41,623 bases of DNA, from positions 1 through 41,623 of the forward strand of contig WLOY01000012.1 of NCBI GenBank assembly GCA_009699015.1. The letters run 5' to 3'. Shown piece by piece: positions 8,469-16,642 of this stretch. The stretch comes from Actinomycetota bacterium (GTDB lineage: Bacteria > Actinomycetota > Actinomycetes > S36-B12). Each line of letters begins with the position of its first letter. The stretch's first letter is position 1. The notes beneath the pieces were generated by a model, which saw only the letters and a list, made by a program, of their open reading frames with translations, made no database searches and had not been told where the DNA came from. The position numbers were made by a program, and so were the translations under genes.

Positions 8469-8887
8469 TGTCCGTTGACGTGAACGTCCTGCTGAACGCC
8501 GTCAACTCAAGTGCAGTGCACCACGTGCGGGCACGCGGTGCACTGCTCGAGATGATGTCGAACACTGAACCTGTTGTCGTGTTCCCCGCGGTGGCGATTG
8601 GATTCCTCCGGCTTGTGACGGACCGGCGAGTCCTGTCAACGCCGTTGCAGCCGCTCGAAGCCGCCTCGTTTGTCCGCACGATGACCGCCCACCGACACAT
8701 ATCGATCGCGGATCCAGGACCCGAGGCGTGGACAATCTTCGATGACCTCCACGCTCAACATCGGCCGGTGGGGTCTGATGTGACGGACGTTCATCTGGCA
8801 GCGAGCGCAATCGCCCTCGACGCGACGTGGGTCTCCTTCGATCAAGGCTTCGCACGGTTCCCGGATCTGGACTGGCGATCGCCCTGA
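8465..8887 (+). CDS. VapC-type PIN-domain toxin
   Basis: PIN-domain ribonuclease of 140 aa that would cleave specific RNA when released from its antitoxin. Acidic active-site candidates are D5 (VDVNVLL), D108 (VTDVHLAAS) and D126 (SFDQGF). The ending RFPDLDW matches a common VapC subgroup. The segment where many VapCs carry a glutamate reads PAVAIGFLRL, without an obvious acid. Start may be the ATG at 8465 or the adjacent one at 8468. It lies between the CoA transferase and the convergent acyl-CoA dehydrogenase, interrupting the catabolic cluster. Confidence 0.85.
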   Translation: MMSVDVNVLLNAVNSSAVHHVRARGALLEMMSNTEPVVVFPAVAIGFLRLVTDRRVLSTPLQPLEAASFVRTMTAHRHISIADPGPEAWTIFDDLHAQHRPVGSDVTDVHLAASAIALDATWVSFDQGFARFPDLDWRSP

Positions 8888-8908
8888 GCTGTCGACCGCA
8901 CGGCCAAT

Positions 8909-10063
8909 TCAATACGACTTTGGCAGGCCCATGACGTGCTGGCCGAGGTAGGCAAGCACGAGGTTGTTGTTGATCGGGGCGGTCTGGTAGAGCCGCGTCT
9001 CGCGGAACTTGCGCTCGATGTCGTACTCGACCGCGAACCCGAAGCCGCCGTGGGCGTCCATCGAGGCATTCGCGGCAGCCCACGAAGCCTCGGAGGCCAG
9101 GAGTTTGGCCATGTTCGCCTCCTCCGCGCACTTCTCCTTCGCGTCGTACAGCCGCGCGGCCTCGAAGCGGACGAGGTCTGCCGCGCGAAGGGCTGCGTAG
9201 GCGCGGGCGAGCGGGAACTGCACGCCCTGGTTCGCGCCGATCGGACCGCCGAACACCTCGCGTGAGTTCGCGTACTGAACGGCACGCTCGAGCAGGAACC
9301 GGCCATCGCCGAGGCACTCGGAGGCAATGAGGATCCGTTCGGCGTTCATGCCGTCGAGGATGTAGCGAAAGCCCTTGCCCACCTCGCCGATGAGTGCTTC
9401 ATCGGGGATGAGCACGTCGTCGAAAAACACCTCGGTCGTGTTGTGGTTCATCATCGTGGCGATGGGCTTGATCGTGATGCCCTCGACCTTGCGCATGTCG
9501 ATGAGGAAGGTCGACAGGCCATCGGTCTTCTTCTCGCAGTCGTCGTAGGGCGTGGTGCGGGCGAGGAGCAGCATGAGGTCGGAGTAGAGGGCGCGTGACG
9601 TCCAGATCTTCTGGCCGTTGACCCGCCAGCCGCCGTCGACCTTCTCCGCCTTCGTGCGGATCCGGGTCGTCTCCGAGCCGGCCCCGGGCTCGGTTACCGC
9701 GAACGCCTGGAGTCGCAGGCTGCCGTCGGCAAGCTGGGGCAGGTACTGCTCCTTTTGCGCTTCGGAGCCGTGCCGCAGCAGCGTGCCCATGATGTACATC
9801 TGCGCATGACAGGCGGAGGGGTTGCCGCCAGAGGCTGAGACCTCCTCGAGGATGATCGAGGCCTCGGTGAGGGTTGCACCGCCGCCCCCGTACTCCTCGG
9901 GGATGAGGGCGCCGAGATACCCGGCATCGGTGAGGGCCGCGACGAACTCCTCGGGATACCGGTCGGGCTCGAGGCCGCGCCAGTACTCCCCGGGGAACCG
10001 GTCGCAGACCTCGCGGACCGCTGATCGGAGATCGTCATATTCGGAATTCGATGAAAGCCGCAC
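8909..10063 (-). CDS. Acyl-CoA dehydrogenase
   Basis: FAD-dependent dehydrogenase of 384 aa that introduces a double bond alpha-beta to a CoA thioester. Flavin and substrate loops are visible: FAVTEPGAGS (121-130), IWTSRA and AHGGFGFAVEYDIERKFRE. The usual catalytic glutamate motif (YEGT) is replaced by LYQTAPINNN. A glutamate at E242 (NAERIL) lies where isovaleryl-CoA-type enzymes carry their base, so that residue may serve (inference). The start is the GTG at 10063; a TACAAA box 6 nt upstream suggests a leaderless transcript. The gene is divergent from the aldehyde dehydrogenase, and the shared motif sits directly upstream. Confidence 0.88.
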   Translation of the reverse strand: MRLSSNSEYDDLRSAVREVCDRFPGEYWRGLEPDRYPEEFVAALTDAGYLGALIPEEYGGGGATLTEASIILEEVSASGGNPSACHAQMYIMGTLLRHGSEAQKEQYLPQLADGSLRLQAFAVTEPGAGSETTRIRTKAEKVDGGWRVNGQKIWTSRALYSDLMLLLARTTPYDDCEKKTDGLSTFLIDMRKVEGITIKPIATMMNHNTTEVFFDDVLIPDEALIGEVGKGFRYILDGMNAERILIASECLGDGRFLLERAVQYANSREVFGGPIGANQGVQFPLARAYAALRAADLVRFEAARLYDAKEKCAEEANMAKLLASEASWAAANASMDAHGGFGFAVEYDIERKFRETRLYQTAPINNNLVLAYLGQHVMGLPKSY

Positions 10064-10076
10064 ATGGCGTTTGTAT

Positions 10077-10092
10077 CATTTATCCAAGATTC
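10077..10092. promoter_or_regulatory. Candidate operator in the divergent ACAD/ALDH promoter region
   Basis: CATTTATCCAAGATTC is nearly the same as the motif at 4907-4921, differing by one inserted C and a small change near its end. It lies 13 bp upstream of the acyl-CoA dehydrogenase start and next to that gene's probable -10, so a bound protein would block it. The GntR gene of the same cluster lies downstream. Confidence 0.5.
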
Positions 10093-10145
10093 GCGCTGAC
10101 GAACCCGTCACGAGAACATGCCTCCCTCGCGAAGAAGGGTTCCCC

Positions 10146-11627
10146 GTGACCGTCACCGACTGGCAGGCACTAGCCGCCCGCGTCACCCACCCGTCCGGCC
10201 TTCTCATTGACGGCGCGTGGGTTGACGGCACGGGCGGTCGCCACTCGGTCATCAGTCCCATCGACGGGGCGATGATCGCCGAGGTCTCCTTCGCCTCGGA
10301 ATACGACGTCGATCTCGCCGTCATGTCGGCGCGACGTGCCTTTGAGGACGGACGCTGGTCGCACAAGTCGCCACTCGAACGCAAGGAGATCCTCGTCAGG
10401 TGGTCAGAGCTGTGCGCTGAGCACTCCGACGAGCTTGCCGTGCTCCAGGCTCTCGAGATGGGCAAGCCGGCCCGCGAGGCTCAGGCGGTCGACAACCGGG
10501 CCGTGATCCGCACATTGCGCTGGTTCGGCGAGGCAATCGACAAGGTCCTCGATGAGATCCCGAACACCGCGCGCAATTCACTCGCCCTGATCCAGCGTGA
10601 GCCCGCCGGAGTCGTCGCGGCGATCGTCCCTTGGAACTTCCCGCTCACGATGGCCGTCTGGAAGGTCGCACCCGCGCTGGCCGTCGGCTGCTCCGTCGTC
10701 CTCAAGCCGGCTGAGGCGTCCCCTCTTTCAGCCTTGCTCTTTGCCCAGCTCGCACTGGAAGCCGGCATTCCTGACGGAGTCCTCAACGTCGTGAACGGAC
10801 ACGGGCAGGTTGCCGGCCAGGCCCTCGGGCGCCATATGGATGTCGACGTCGTGACCTTCACCGGCTCGACCGCAGTTGGCGCCAAATTCATGGAGTACGC
10901 CGCGCAGTCGAATCTCAAGCGGGTCTGGCCCGAGCTCGGTGGCAAGTCGGCGAACGTGATCTTTCCCGATGCCGACATCGCCAAGGCTGCCAGCACGGCG
11001 GCCGGGTCGATCTTCTATAACGCGGGTCAGATGTGTACTGCGGGATCCCGGCTGCTTGTCCACGAATCGATTCACGACGAGGTCATGGAGCATGTGCTGA
11101 GGGCTGCTGCCGAGACTCAACCGGGCAATCCGTTGCTTGCCGACACACCGATGGGGACGGTCGTGAGTGCAGCCCACCTCACGAGGATCCACGCGATGGT
11201 CGAGCGGGCTCGTGGGGAGAGCGGTGAACTGCTCACCGGGGGAGAAGCCGTGCTCCAGGAGACGGGCGGTAGCTACTACCCGCCGACCGTGTTCGACCAC
11301 GTCGACCCGTCAGACCTGCTCGCACAGGAGGAGGTCTTCGGCCCGGTGCTCGCCGTCACGACCTTCGCTGACGAGGCGGAGGCGGTCCGGCTGGCGAACG
11401 GTACGCAGTACGGCCTCGCTTCCGCAGTATGGACGTGCGACCTTGATCGGGCGGTCCGGGTGAGCCGCGATCTTCGGGTGGGAGTCGTGTGGGTCAACTG
11501 CTACGAGGAGGGTGACCTCACCGTCCCGTTCGGCGGGGTCAAGCAGTCGGGATTCGGCCGCGACAAGAGCCTGCATGCGTTGGACAAGTTCACCGACATC
11601 AAGACCACCTGGATAGAGCTCGCGTGA
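10146..11627 (+). CDS. Aldehyde dehydrogenase, PuuC-like
   Basis: NAD(P)+-dependent aldehyde dehydrogenase of 493 aa, the same size as E. coli PuuC, which oxidises gamma-glutamyl-aminobutyraldehyde. Catalytic C297 (NAGQMCTAG), general base E263 (PELGGKSAN) and oxyanion N164 (PWNFPL) are present. The C-terminus, with GDLTVPFGGVKQSG and GRDKSLHALDKFT, closely follows the PuuC pattern as I recall it. GTG at 10146 is chosen because GAAGAAGGG (10131-10139) lies 6 nt upstream; longer forms would run through the divergent promoter and the neighbouring gene. Its stop overlaps the regulator's GTG by 4 bp. It probably converts the aldehyde made by the alcohol dehydrogenase to the acid (inference). Confidence 0.92.
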   Translation: MTVTDWQALAARVTHPSGLLIDGAWVDGTGGRHSVISPIDGAMIAEVSFASEYDVDLAVMSARRAFEDGRWSHKSPLERKEILVRWSELCAEHSDELAVLQALEMGKPAREAQAVDNRAVIRTLRWFGEAIDKVLDEIPNTARNSLALIQREPAGVVAAIVPWNFPLTMAVWKVAPALAVGCSVVLKPAEASPLSALLFAQLALEAGIPDGVLNVVNGHGQVAGQALGRHMDVDVVTFTGSTAVGAKFMEYAAQSNLKRVWPELGGKSANVIFPDADIAKAASTAAGSIFYNAGQMCTAGSRLLVHESIHDEVMEHVLRAAAETQPGNPLLADTPMGTVVSAAHLTRIHAMVERARGESGELLTGGEAVLQETGGSYYPPTVFDHVDPSDLLAQEEVFGPVLAVTTFADEAEAVRLANGTQYGLASAVWTCDLDRAVRVSRDLRVGVVWVNCYEEGDLTVPFGGVKQSGFGRDKSLHALDKFTDIKTTWIELA

Positions 11628-12292
11628 GCCCAAACCGGCGAGGCAATCTCGCGGACGAGGTCGCCGACCACATCCGCGATGCCATCCTCACCGGGCGCCT
11701 TCGCCCGGGTACGCGCATCGACCAGGACGCCATTGCCAAGGACATGGGCGTGAGCAGGCTGCCGGTGCGCGAGGCTCTCATCTCGCTTGACCAAGAGGGC
11801 CTCGTCCGCACGCTCCCGCGCCGAGGCGCGTACGTGGAGCGGGTGCAGCGCGAGGACATTGCCGACCACTATCAGCTCTTCGGCACCGTGGCGGGCCTCG
11901 CAGCTGCACGGGCTGTCGCGCGCCTCGACGACGAGGACCTCGCCCGGCTCGAGGCCGTCCAGGAGGCGATGGGCCGGTCGGACAGCCCGCAGGAGCAGGA
12001 GCGCCTCAACTTCGAGTTCCACCGCATCATCAACACGGCGTGCGGGAGCCGGCGCATCTCGAGCCTGCTGAAGATGCTCACCAGGTCACTGCCGATGCAC
12101 TACTTCGAGTTCGTCCCGGAGTGGCCGGAGCAGGCCCTGCACCAGCACGCGGACATCATCGACGCCTTTCGCCGGCGTGATCCGGCGGCGGCGCAGCGGG
12201 CAATGGAGCAGCACCTGTTCGCCAGTGCGCGTCACGCGGTGGCAGCCCTCGAGAGGCTCGACTTCTTCGAGGGCTCGGAGACGAATCCCTAG
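11624..12292 (+). CDS. GntR/FadR-family transcriptional regulator (FCD domain)
   Basis: Regulator of 222 aa. Residues 1-75 form a winged helix-turn-helix with the GntR motif (VSRLPVREALISLDQEGLV). The remainder is an all-helical FCD ligand domain with likely metal-binding histidines in FEFHRII, ALHQHADII and MEQHLF. FCD regulators commonly sense small acids and repress catabolic genes until the ligand arrives. It is coupled to the aldehyde dehydrogenase through a GTGA overlap. It is the only regulator in the cluster, so it is the best candidate for the shared motif at 4907 and 10077. Confidence 0.88.
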   Translation: MSPNRRGNLADEVADHIRDAILTGRLRPGTRIDQDAIAKDMGVSRLPVREALISLDQEGLVRTLPRRGAYVERVQREDIADHYQLFGTVAGLAAARAVARLDDEDLARLEAVQEAMGRSDSPQEQERLNFEFHRIINTACGSRRISSLLKMLTRSLPMHYFEFVPEWPEQALHQHADIIDAFRRRDPAAAQRAMEQHLFASARHAVAALERLDFFEGSETNP

Positions 12293-12451
12293 GATCCCGG
12301 GTCCGAAAGATGGGCTCATTGCTTGCTGATGCGGATTTGGGGTGGGGAGCTTGAAGGCTCGAACGCGACTGCTGCGCGGACGGAATACCGACCAAGCCAC
12401 GGCCGTCGTGACCGAGGTCACGCATCCGTTCATGACCCACGCCACGGCCAG
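12293..12451. other. Non-coding gap after the catabolic cluster
   Basis: These 159 bp separate the end of the GntR gene from the 3' end of the convergent second toxin gene. I see no convincing gene, strong hairpin or repeat. Confidence 0.4.
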
Positions 12452-12856
12452 TCAGTAGCCTGCCAGGTCAATCCACTTCAGCCCGGCCACCGAACCGAAG
12501 CCTCGATCGGATGAGACCGCTTCCCAACCATGGGATATCGCGACGGCTGCGACGACGGAATCGAAGGCACCTAAGGATGAAGTCTGCGACCAGATGCGCA
12601 AGCCTTCGAGCACATCGCGGGTATTCACAATCGTCAGTGGCCCAAGGAGCTCGGCGAATCGCTCTGCTTGTGCGAAGGCACCAGCGCGGTCACGGCGTCG
12701 AGCTCGAACGTGCGCGTACTCCTGCAGCACCTCCGGTGTGGTGGTCGCACTGATACGAGCCGCAACTACGTCGTGCAGGAGCCGGACTGCCGGCTCGCGA
12801 AGAGGGTGGTCTGCCCCTGATGCGTAAACCAAGACCGACGTGTCAAGGACGAGCAT
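12452..12856 (-). CDS. VapC-type PIN-domain toxin, second module
   Basis: PIN-domain ribonuclease of 134 aa with a full acidic set: D5 (VLDTSVLVY), E42 (TPEVLQEY), D99 (GAFDSVVAA) and D117 (SSDRGFG). It is not closely similar to the first toxin (8465-8887), so this is a separate acquisition rather than a duplicate. Its ATG overlaps the antitoxin stop by 1 bp (TGATG). Confidence 0.88.
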   Translation of the reverse strand: MLVLDTSVLVYASGADHPLREPAVRLLHDVVAARISATTTPEVLQEYAHVRARRRDRAGAFAQAERFAELLGPLTIVNTRDVLEGLRIWSQTSSLGAFDSVVAAVAISHGWEAVSSDRGFGSVAGLKWIDLAGY

Positions 12857-13113
12857 CAGGCGGCCGGGAACCGTGAGCCGCGCAGTTCGTCGAGTTCGAG
12901 CGCCAAATCCTTCGGATCAGGTACGGGCATCGGTCCGTCGGCGAGAATTGCATCGAGCAACGCGGCCTTGCGGACATCGGTGCCCGTCCACATGTGGTCG
13001 ACGGCTTCGCGGATCAATGCACCGACACTGCGCTCTTCTGCCTTGGCCCGCTGGGCCAGCCGCGCGTACTGCTCCTCATCGAGCAGGATTTGCAGGCGGT
13101 GGGACAGCGGCAT
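12856..13113 (-). CDS. Antitoxin of the second VapBC-type module
   Basis: Protein of 85 aa with a predicted ribbon-helix-helix N-terminus (LSHRLQILLDEEQYARLAQRA, then a helix around SVGALIREAVDHM). The C-terminal part, rich in Asp, Pro and Leu, would bind the toxin. It precedes the toxin gene and overlaps it by 1 bp. An inverted repeat covers its promoter and start region. Confidence 0.85.
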   Translation of the reverse strand: MPLSHRLQILLDEEQYARLAQRAKAEERSVGALIREAVDHMWTGTDVRKAALLDAILADGPMPVPDPKDLALELDELRGSRFPAA

Positions 13114-13115
13114 GC

Positions 13116-13137
13116 ACCTACAGTAGCATGTGTAGGT
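13116..13137. promoter_or_regulatory. Operator and -10 box of the second toxin-antitoxin operon
   Basis: ACCTACA (13116-13122) and TGTAGGT (13131-13137) form a perfect inverted repeat with an 8-nt spacer. Read on the minus strand, the -10 box TACTGT (13120-13125) lies within it, 6 nt before the antitoxin ATG. A bound antitoxin would cover promoter and start codon. Confidence 0.65.
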
Positions 13138-13168
13138 TTTGCCAGCCTTTTCGCCTGTTTGGGCAAAC
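13136..13168 (-). terminator. Possible weak terminator of the EamA gene
   Basis: On the minus strand GTTTGCC pairs with GGCAAA(A)C across a loop of about 17 nt, just after the EamA stop codon. The stem is short and imperfect. Confidence 0.25.
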
Positions 13169-13179
13169 GACCTGCGCCC

Positions 13180-14139
13180 CTAGCGCGATCGCTCTGCCAG
13201 TAGCACCCCGGTCAGCACCACGGCTGCACCGGCGATCTGGACGGCGGTGAGCGACTCGCCGAGGGCGAACCACGCGATGAAGATGGCGAGCAGCGGCTCG
13301 GTCATCCCGACAACCGATGCCTGCGATGCGCGGATGTGATGGAGCGCAACGACGACGAGCCAGAACGGGATGACGGTGCCGAGCACGACCATGTAAGTGC
13401 ACAGCATCCACAGCGGTATCGGCGTGCCCTCGATGCCGAGCGGGTACCCCGATCCCCCGAGGGCGCTCCAGGGGAAGGACCACCATGGCTGCAAGATGGC
13501 CCAGAACAGGCTCGCTGCGCCAAACCCCCACATGGTGAGCGAGACCGCATCGCGCGGCTCGGGCTGATGTACCTGTCGATCGCCGATGACGTAATAGGTG
13601 GCGAGGGCTGCAGCGGCGCCGAACCCGGCGGTCACCCCGAGGGCATTGAGGTTGAAGCCCTGCCAGACCTGCGCCACCATCGCCAGGCCGACGAGGGCGA
13701 GCAGGAGAGCGGCCCAGACGAGCTTGCGCGTTGGCTGGCGCATCCCGAACCGGAACCACAGGGCAACCATGATCGGCGCGGTGAACTCGATGAGGAGCGC
13801 GACCCCGACGGGCAGGCGCTCGATGGCCACGAAGTAGAGCCACTGGGTCATGGCGACGCCGAGGATGCCGTAGGCGAGGAGCACCGGGATCTCGGCGCGC
13901 CGGATCCGAAGGGTCGCAGGGCGACTCACCGCGACGAAGGCGAGGAGGATCAGGAAGGCAGCGGTGACGCGCAGTTGCGATAGGCGAGCCGAGTCGATTC
14001 CGCTCGTGAGGATAGCCTTCGACACGGTCCCGTTCAGTGCGAAGCAGGTGGCGGCGAGCAGGTAGAGCACATAGCCCTTCGCGGGGCTCGCCCGGCGGTT
14101 GAGCGAGATGCCGGGAAGCGGCTCGGCGAGGTCGCTCAC
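13180..14139 (-). CDS. EamA/DMT-superfamily membrane transporter
   Basis: Integral membrane protein of 319 aa with about ten hydrophobic segments in two EamA repeats (about 20-155 and 165-315). Typical features are the first-helix pattern CFALNGTVSKAIL and the late segment VGMTEPLLAIFIAWFALGESL. Such proteins are often metabolite or amino acid exporters; substrate cannot be inferred. The start is a GTG at 14139 overlapping the glgM stop by 4 bp (GTGA), so it is translated from the glgM transcript. Confidence 0.85.
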   Translation of the reverse strand: MSDLAEPLPGISLNRRASPAKGYVLYLLAATCFALNGTVSKAILTSGIDSARLSQLRVTAAFLILLAFVAVSRPATLRIRRAEIPVLLAYGILGVAMTQWLYFVAIERLPVGVALLIEFTAPIMVALWFRFGMRQPTRKLVWAALLLALVGLAMVAQVWQGFNLNALGVTAGFGAAAALATYYVIGDRQVHQPEPRDAVSLTMWGFGAASLFWAILQPWWSFPWSALGGSGYPLGIEGTPIPLWMLCTYMVVLGTVIPFWLVVVALHHIRASQASVVGMTEPLLAIFIAWFALGESLTAVQIAGAAVVLTGVLLAERSR

Positions 14140-15299
14140 TGGTCGAGGGCAGCGCGGTAGACGTCAATCGTCTGCTCGGCTATTGCGTCCCAGCCAAAGT
14201 GGGCAACCGCCCGCTCGCGGCCAGTGCGGCCCATCTGCGCGGCGCGGGCCGGGTCGCCGGCGATCGAATTCACGGCAGCGGCGAAGTCGTTCTCAAACGA
14301 GGACGGGTCGGAGGTGTCGTAGTGGACGAGGACGCCGGTCACTCCATCGGCGACGACCTCGGGAATCCCTCCGACGTCACTCGCGACGACGGCGGTCTCA
14401 CATGCCATCGCCTCGAGGTTGACGATGCCGAGAGGCTCGTACACCGACGGGCAGACGAACGCGATGGCATGGCTGAACAGCTGGATGAGCGCTGGCCTCG
14501 GCACCTGCTGCTCGATCCAGACCACGCTGTCGTGGCCGCGAACTGCTCGCAGGGCCCGCACAGCGGACGCGGTCTCGACCTCGATCTCGGGGGTGTCCGC
14601 CGCCGATGCGCACATCACGAGAACGAGATCGTTGTCGAACTGCTGGGCGGCACGCAGCAGGTGCACGAGGCCCTTCTGGCGAGTGATGCGTCCGACAAAC
14701 AAGACATAGGGACGATCGGGGTCTACGCCGTGCTCGATGAGCGCGGTCGTGTCGGGGTCGTTGCGGTAGATCGAGGTGTCGATGCCGTTGTGGACGACGT
14801 GGACGCGGCTCGGATCGACGGTCGGGTAGGAGCGGAGGACGTCATCCCGCATGCCATGACTTACTGCGATAACTGCGCTGGCGTCGTTGTACGCGGTGCG
14901 CTCGACCCAGGACGAGACGCGGTAGCCACCGCCGAGCTGCTCCTCCTTCCAGGGGCGCATCGGCTCGAGCGAGTGGGCGGTGATGACGTGCGGGACTCCG
15001 TGGAAGAGCGAGCCGACGTGGCCGGCGAAGTTGGTGTACCAGGTATGCGAGTGGAGGAGATCGAGATCCGCTGTTGCCATGACCATCTCGAGATCAACGC
15101 CAAGGGTCTGGATCGCGCTATTTGCCCCGTGCAATTCGACCGGGACCGGATGCGCCGTGGCGTCTGAGCGGGGGGCCCCGAAGCAGTGAACGTAGACGGG
15201 CGTCAAGCGCCGCAACTCGATGACGAGCTGCTCGACATGAACACCCGCCCCGCCGTAAACGTCCGGGGGCCATTCGCGGGTGAGGAGTCCGATGCGCAT
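14136..15299 (-). CDS. glgM: GT4 glycosyltransferase GlgM/GlgA (maltose-1-phosphate or glycogen synthase)
   Basis: GT4-type glycosyltransferase of 387 aa. The N-terminal MRIGLLTREWPPDVYGGAGV is the donor-side glycine loop, and the C-terminal half has FVGRITRQKG and SVYEPLGIVNLEAMA with the E-x7-E motif. This is the actinobacterial form (mycobacterial Rv1212c type), shown in mycobacteria to use ADP-glucose and glucose-1-phosphate to make maltose-1-phosphate; older annotations call it glycogen synthase. It is divergent from glgC, which makes its ADP-glucose donor. A TATGCT -10 box lies 6 nt before the ATG, indicating a leaderless mRNA. Confidence 0.88.
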   Translation of the reverse strand: MRIGLLTREWPPDVYGGAGVHVEQLVIELRRLTPVYVHCFGAPRSDATAHPVPVELHGANSAIQTLGVDLEMVMATADLDLLHSHTWYTNFAGHVGSLFHGVPHVITAHSLEPMRPWKEEQLGGGYRVSSWVERTAYNDASAVIAVSHGMRDDVLRSYPTVDPSRVHVVHNGIDTSIYRNDPDTTALIEHGVDPDRPYVLFVGRITRQKGLVHLLRAAQQFDNDLVLVMCASAADTPEIEVETASAVRALRAVRGHDSVVWIEQQVPRPALIQLFSHAIAFVCPSVYEPLGIVNLEAMACETAVVASDVGGIPEVVADGVTGVLVHYDTSDPSSFENDFAAAVNSIAGDPARAAQMGRTGRERAVAHFGWDAIAEQTIDVYRAALDQ

Positions 15300-15305
15300 T
15301 GGGCG

Positions 15306-15311
15306 AGCATA
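15306..15311 (-). promoter_or_regulatory. -10 box of leaderless glgM
   Basis: TATGCT on the minus strand, 6 nt before the glgM ATG at 15299. The 71-bp divergent region carries both glg promoters. Confidence 0.55.
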
Positions 15312-15358
15312 GGCAATGTGCCTCGATCAATGCGCCAGCATCGAAGCCGCTCCGGGTC

Positions 15359-15364
15359 TAAGGT
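15359..15364 (+). promoter_or_regulatory. -10 box of leaderless glgC
   Basis: TAAGGT lies 6 nt before the GTG at 15371, and no Shine-Dalgarno sequence is present. A second TAAGGT overlaps the start codon itself (15367-15372). Confidence 0.55.
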
Positions 15365-15370
15365 TCTAAG

Positions 15371-16594
15371 GTGACATCCGATCCGCACGTGCTGGCCATG
15401 GTCCTGGCGGGAGGCGAGGGCAAGCGTCTCATGCCGCTCACCGCCGATCGTGCAAAGCCGGCGGTGCCATTCGGAGGGTCATACCGTCTCATTGACTTCG
15501 TCCTGTCGAACCTCATCAATGCGGGATTGCGACGCGTATGCGTGCTCACCCAGTACAAGTCGCACTCCCTCGACCGGCACGTGACCCAGACGTGGCGCAT
15601 GCCGATCCTCCTCGGTGACTACGTCACGCCCGTGCCGGCCCAGCAGCGCCTCGGCCCCCGCTGGTACACCGGCAGCGCGGATGCGATCTTCCAGAGCCTG
15701 AACTTGGTCTACGACGAGGATCCTGAGGTGGTCGTCGTCTTCGGCGCCGACCACGTCTACCGCATGGACCCGATGCAGATGATCCGGGCTCACGTTGATT
15801 CCGGGGCGGGGGTCACGGTCGCCGGCATCCGGATGCCGAAGGCGCTGGCGAGCGACTTCGGGGTCATCCAGACCGCCGAAGACGGCGTTCGAATCACGAA
15901 CTTCCTCGAGAAGCCGGCCGACCCGCCAACGATCCCGGGCGACGACGAGCACTGCTTCGTCTCGATGGGGAACTACGTCTTCACGAAGGACGTCCTCCTC
16001 GAAGCGCTCAAGGCCGACGCAGCCGATTCGTCATCGATACACGACATGGGCACGAACATCATCCCCATGCTCACGGCTTCGGGTGCCGCCAATGTCTACG
16101 ACTTCGCGGAGAACGTCGTGGTCGGGGCCACTGATCGCGACAAGGGCTACTGGCGCGACGTCGGAACGCTCGACAGCTACCACGATGCGCACATGGACCT
16201 CGTCTCCGTCCACCCGATCTTCAATCTCTACAACCGACGGTGGCCGATCCTCACACACCTGCCGCCACTGCCGCCGGCCAAGTTCATCCAAGGCGGCAAC
16301 GCCCACGAGTCGATGGTGGGGGCTGGAACGATCATCTCGGGGGCTCACGTGCGCACCTCGGTCATCGCCTCGAGCGTCGCCGTGGACGCGGGGGCATATG
16401 TCGAGGGCAGCGTCCTCATGCCGGGGGTCCGCATCGGCAAGAACGCTGTCGTGCGGCGGGCGATCCTCGACAAGAACGTAGTCGTCCCCGACGGCGCGCA
16501 GATCGGCGTGGATCTTGAACGGGACCGGGGGCTCTACACGGTGAGCGATGGCGGCGTCGTCGTGCTCGGAAAGGGCGTTCGCGCAGAGCTCTGA
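15371..16594 (+). CDS. glgC: Glucose-1-phosphate adenylyltransferase
   Basis: ADP-glucose pyrophosphorylase of 407 aa: ATP plus glucose-1-phosphate gives ADP-glucose and pyrophosphate, the committed step of bacterial glycogen synthesis. The N-terminal [27 protein letters not shown] is the nucleotide-binding signature, [11 protein letters not shown] holds the catalytic metal-binding aspartate, and FLEKP contacts the sugar phosphate. The C-terminal part is a left-handed beta-helix (about 290-407). The GTG start at 15371 follows a -10 box by 6 nt. It is divergent from glgM, as in other actinomycetes. Confidence 0.95.
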   Translation: MTSDPHVLAMVLAGGEGKRLMPLTADRAKPAVPFGGSYRLIDFVLSNLINAGLRRVCVLTQYKSHSLDRHVTQTWRMPILLGDYVTPVPAQQRLGPRWYTGSADAIFQSLNLVYDEDPEVVVVFGADHVYRMDPMQMIRAHVDSGAGVTVAGIRMPKALASDFGVIQTAEDGVRITNFLEKPADPPTIPGDDEHCFVSMGNYVFTKDVLLEALKADAADSSSIHDMGTNIIPMLTASGAANVYDFAENVVVGATDRDKGYWRDVGTLDSYHDAHMDLVSVHPIFNLYNRRWPILTHLPPLPPAKFIQGGNAHESMVGAGTIISGAHVRTSVIASSVAVDAGAYVEGSVLMPGVRIGKNAVVRRAILDKNVVVPDGAQIGVDLERDRGLYTVSDGGVVVLGKGVRAEL

Positions 16595-16620
16595 TGAGGT
16601 TCGCACCAAGCTCTGATGAA
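16577..16620 (+). repeat. 22-bp tandem duplication at the glgC stop
   Basis: Units 16577-16598 and 16599-16620 match at 18 of 22 positions; both begin GTTCGC and share AGCTCTGATGA. The first contains the glgC stop. The second creates an ATG at 16616, which could be mistaken for the protease start. Confidence 0.7.
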
Positions 16621-16642
16621 GCCGTGTGACAATGGTTTCATC

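Noticed and set aside
9822..10145. N-terminal extension of the aldehyde dehydrogenase frame
   Set aside because: It runs through the divergent promoter and inside the acyl-CoA dehydrogenase gene; the GTG at 10146 has a good ribosome site and gives the PuuC length.
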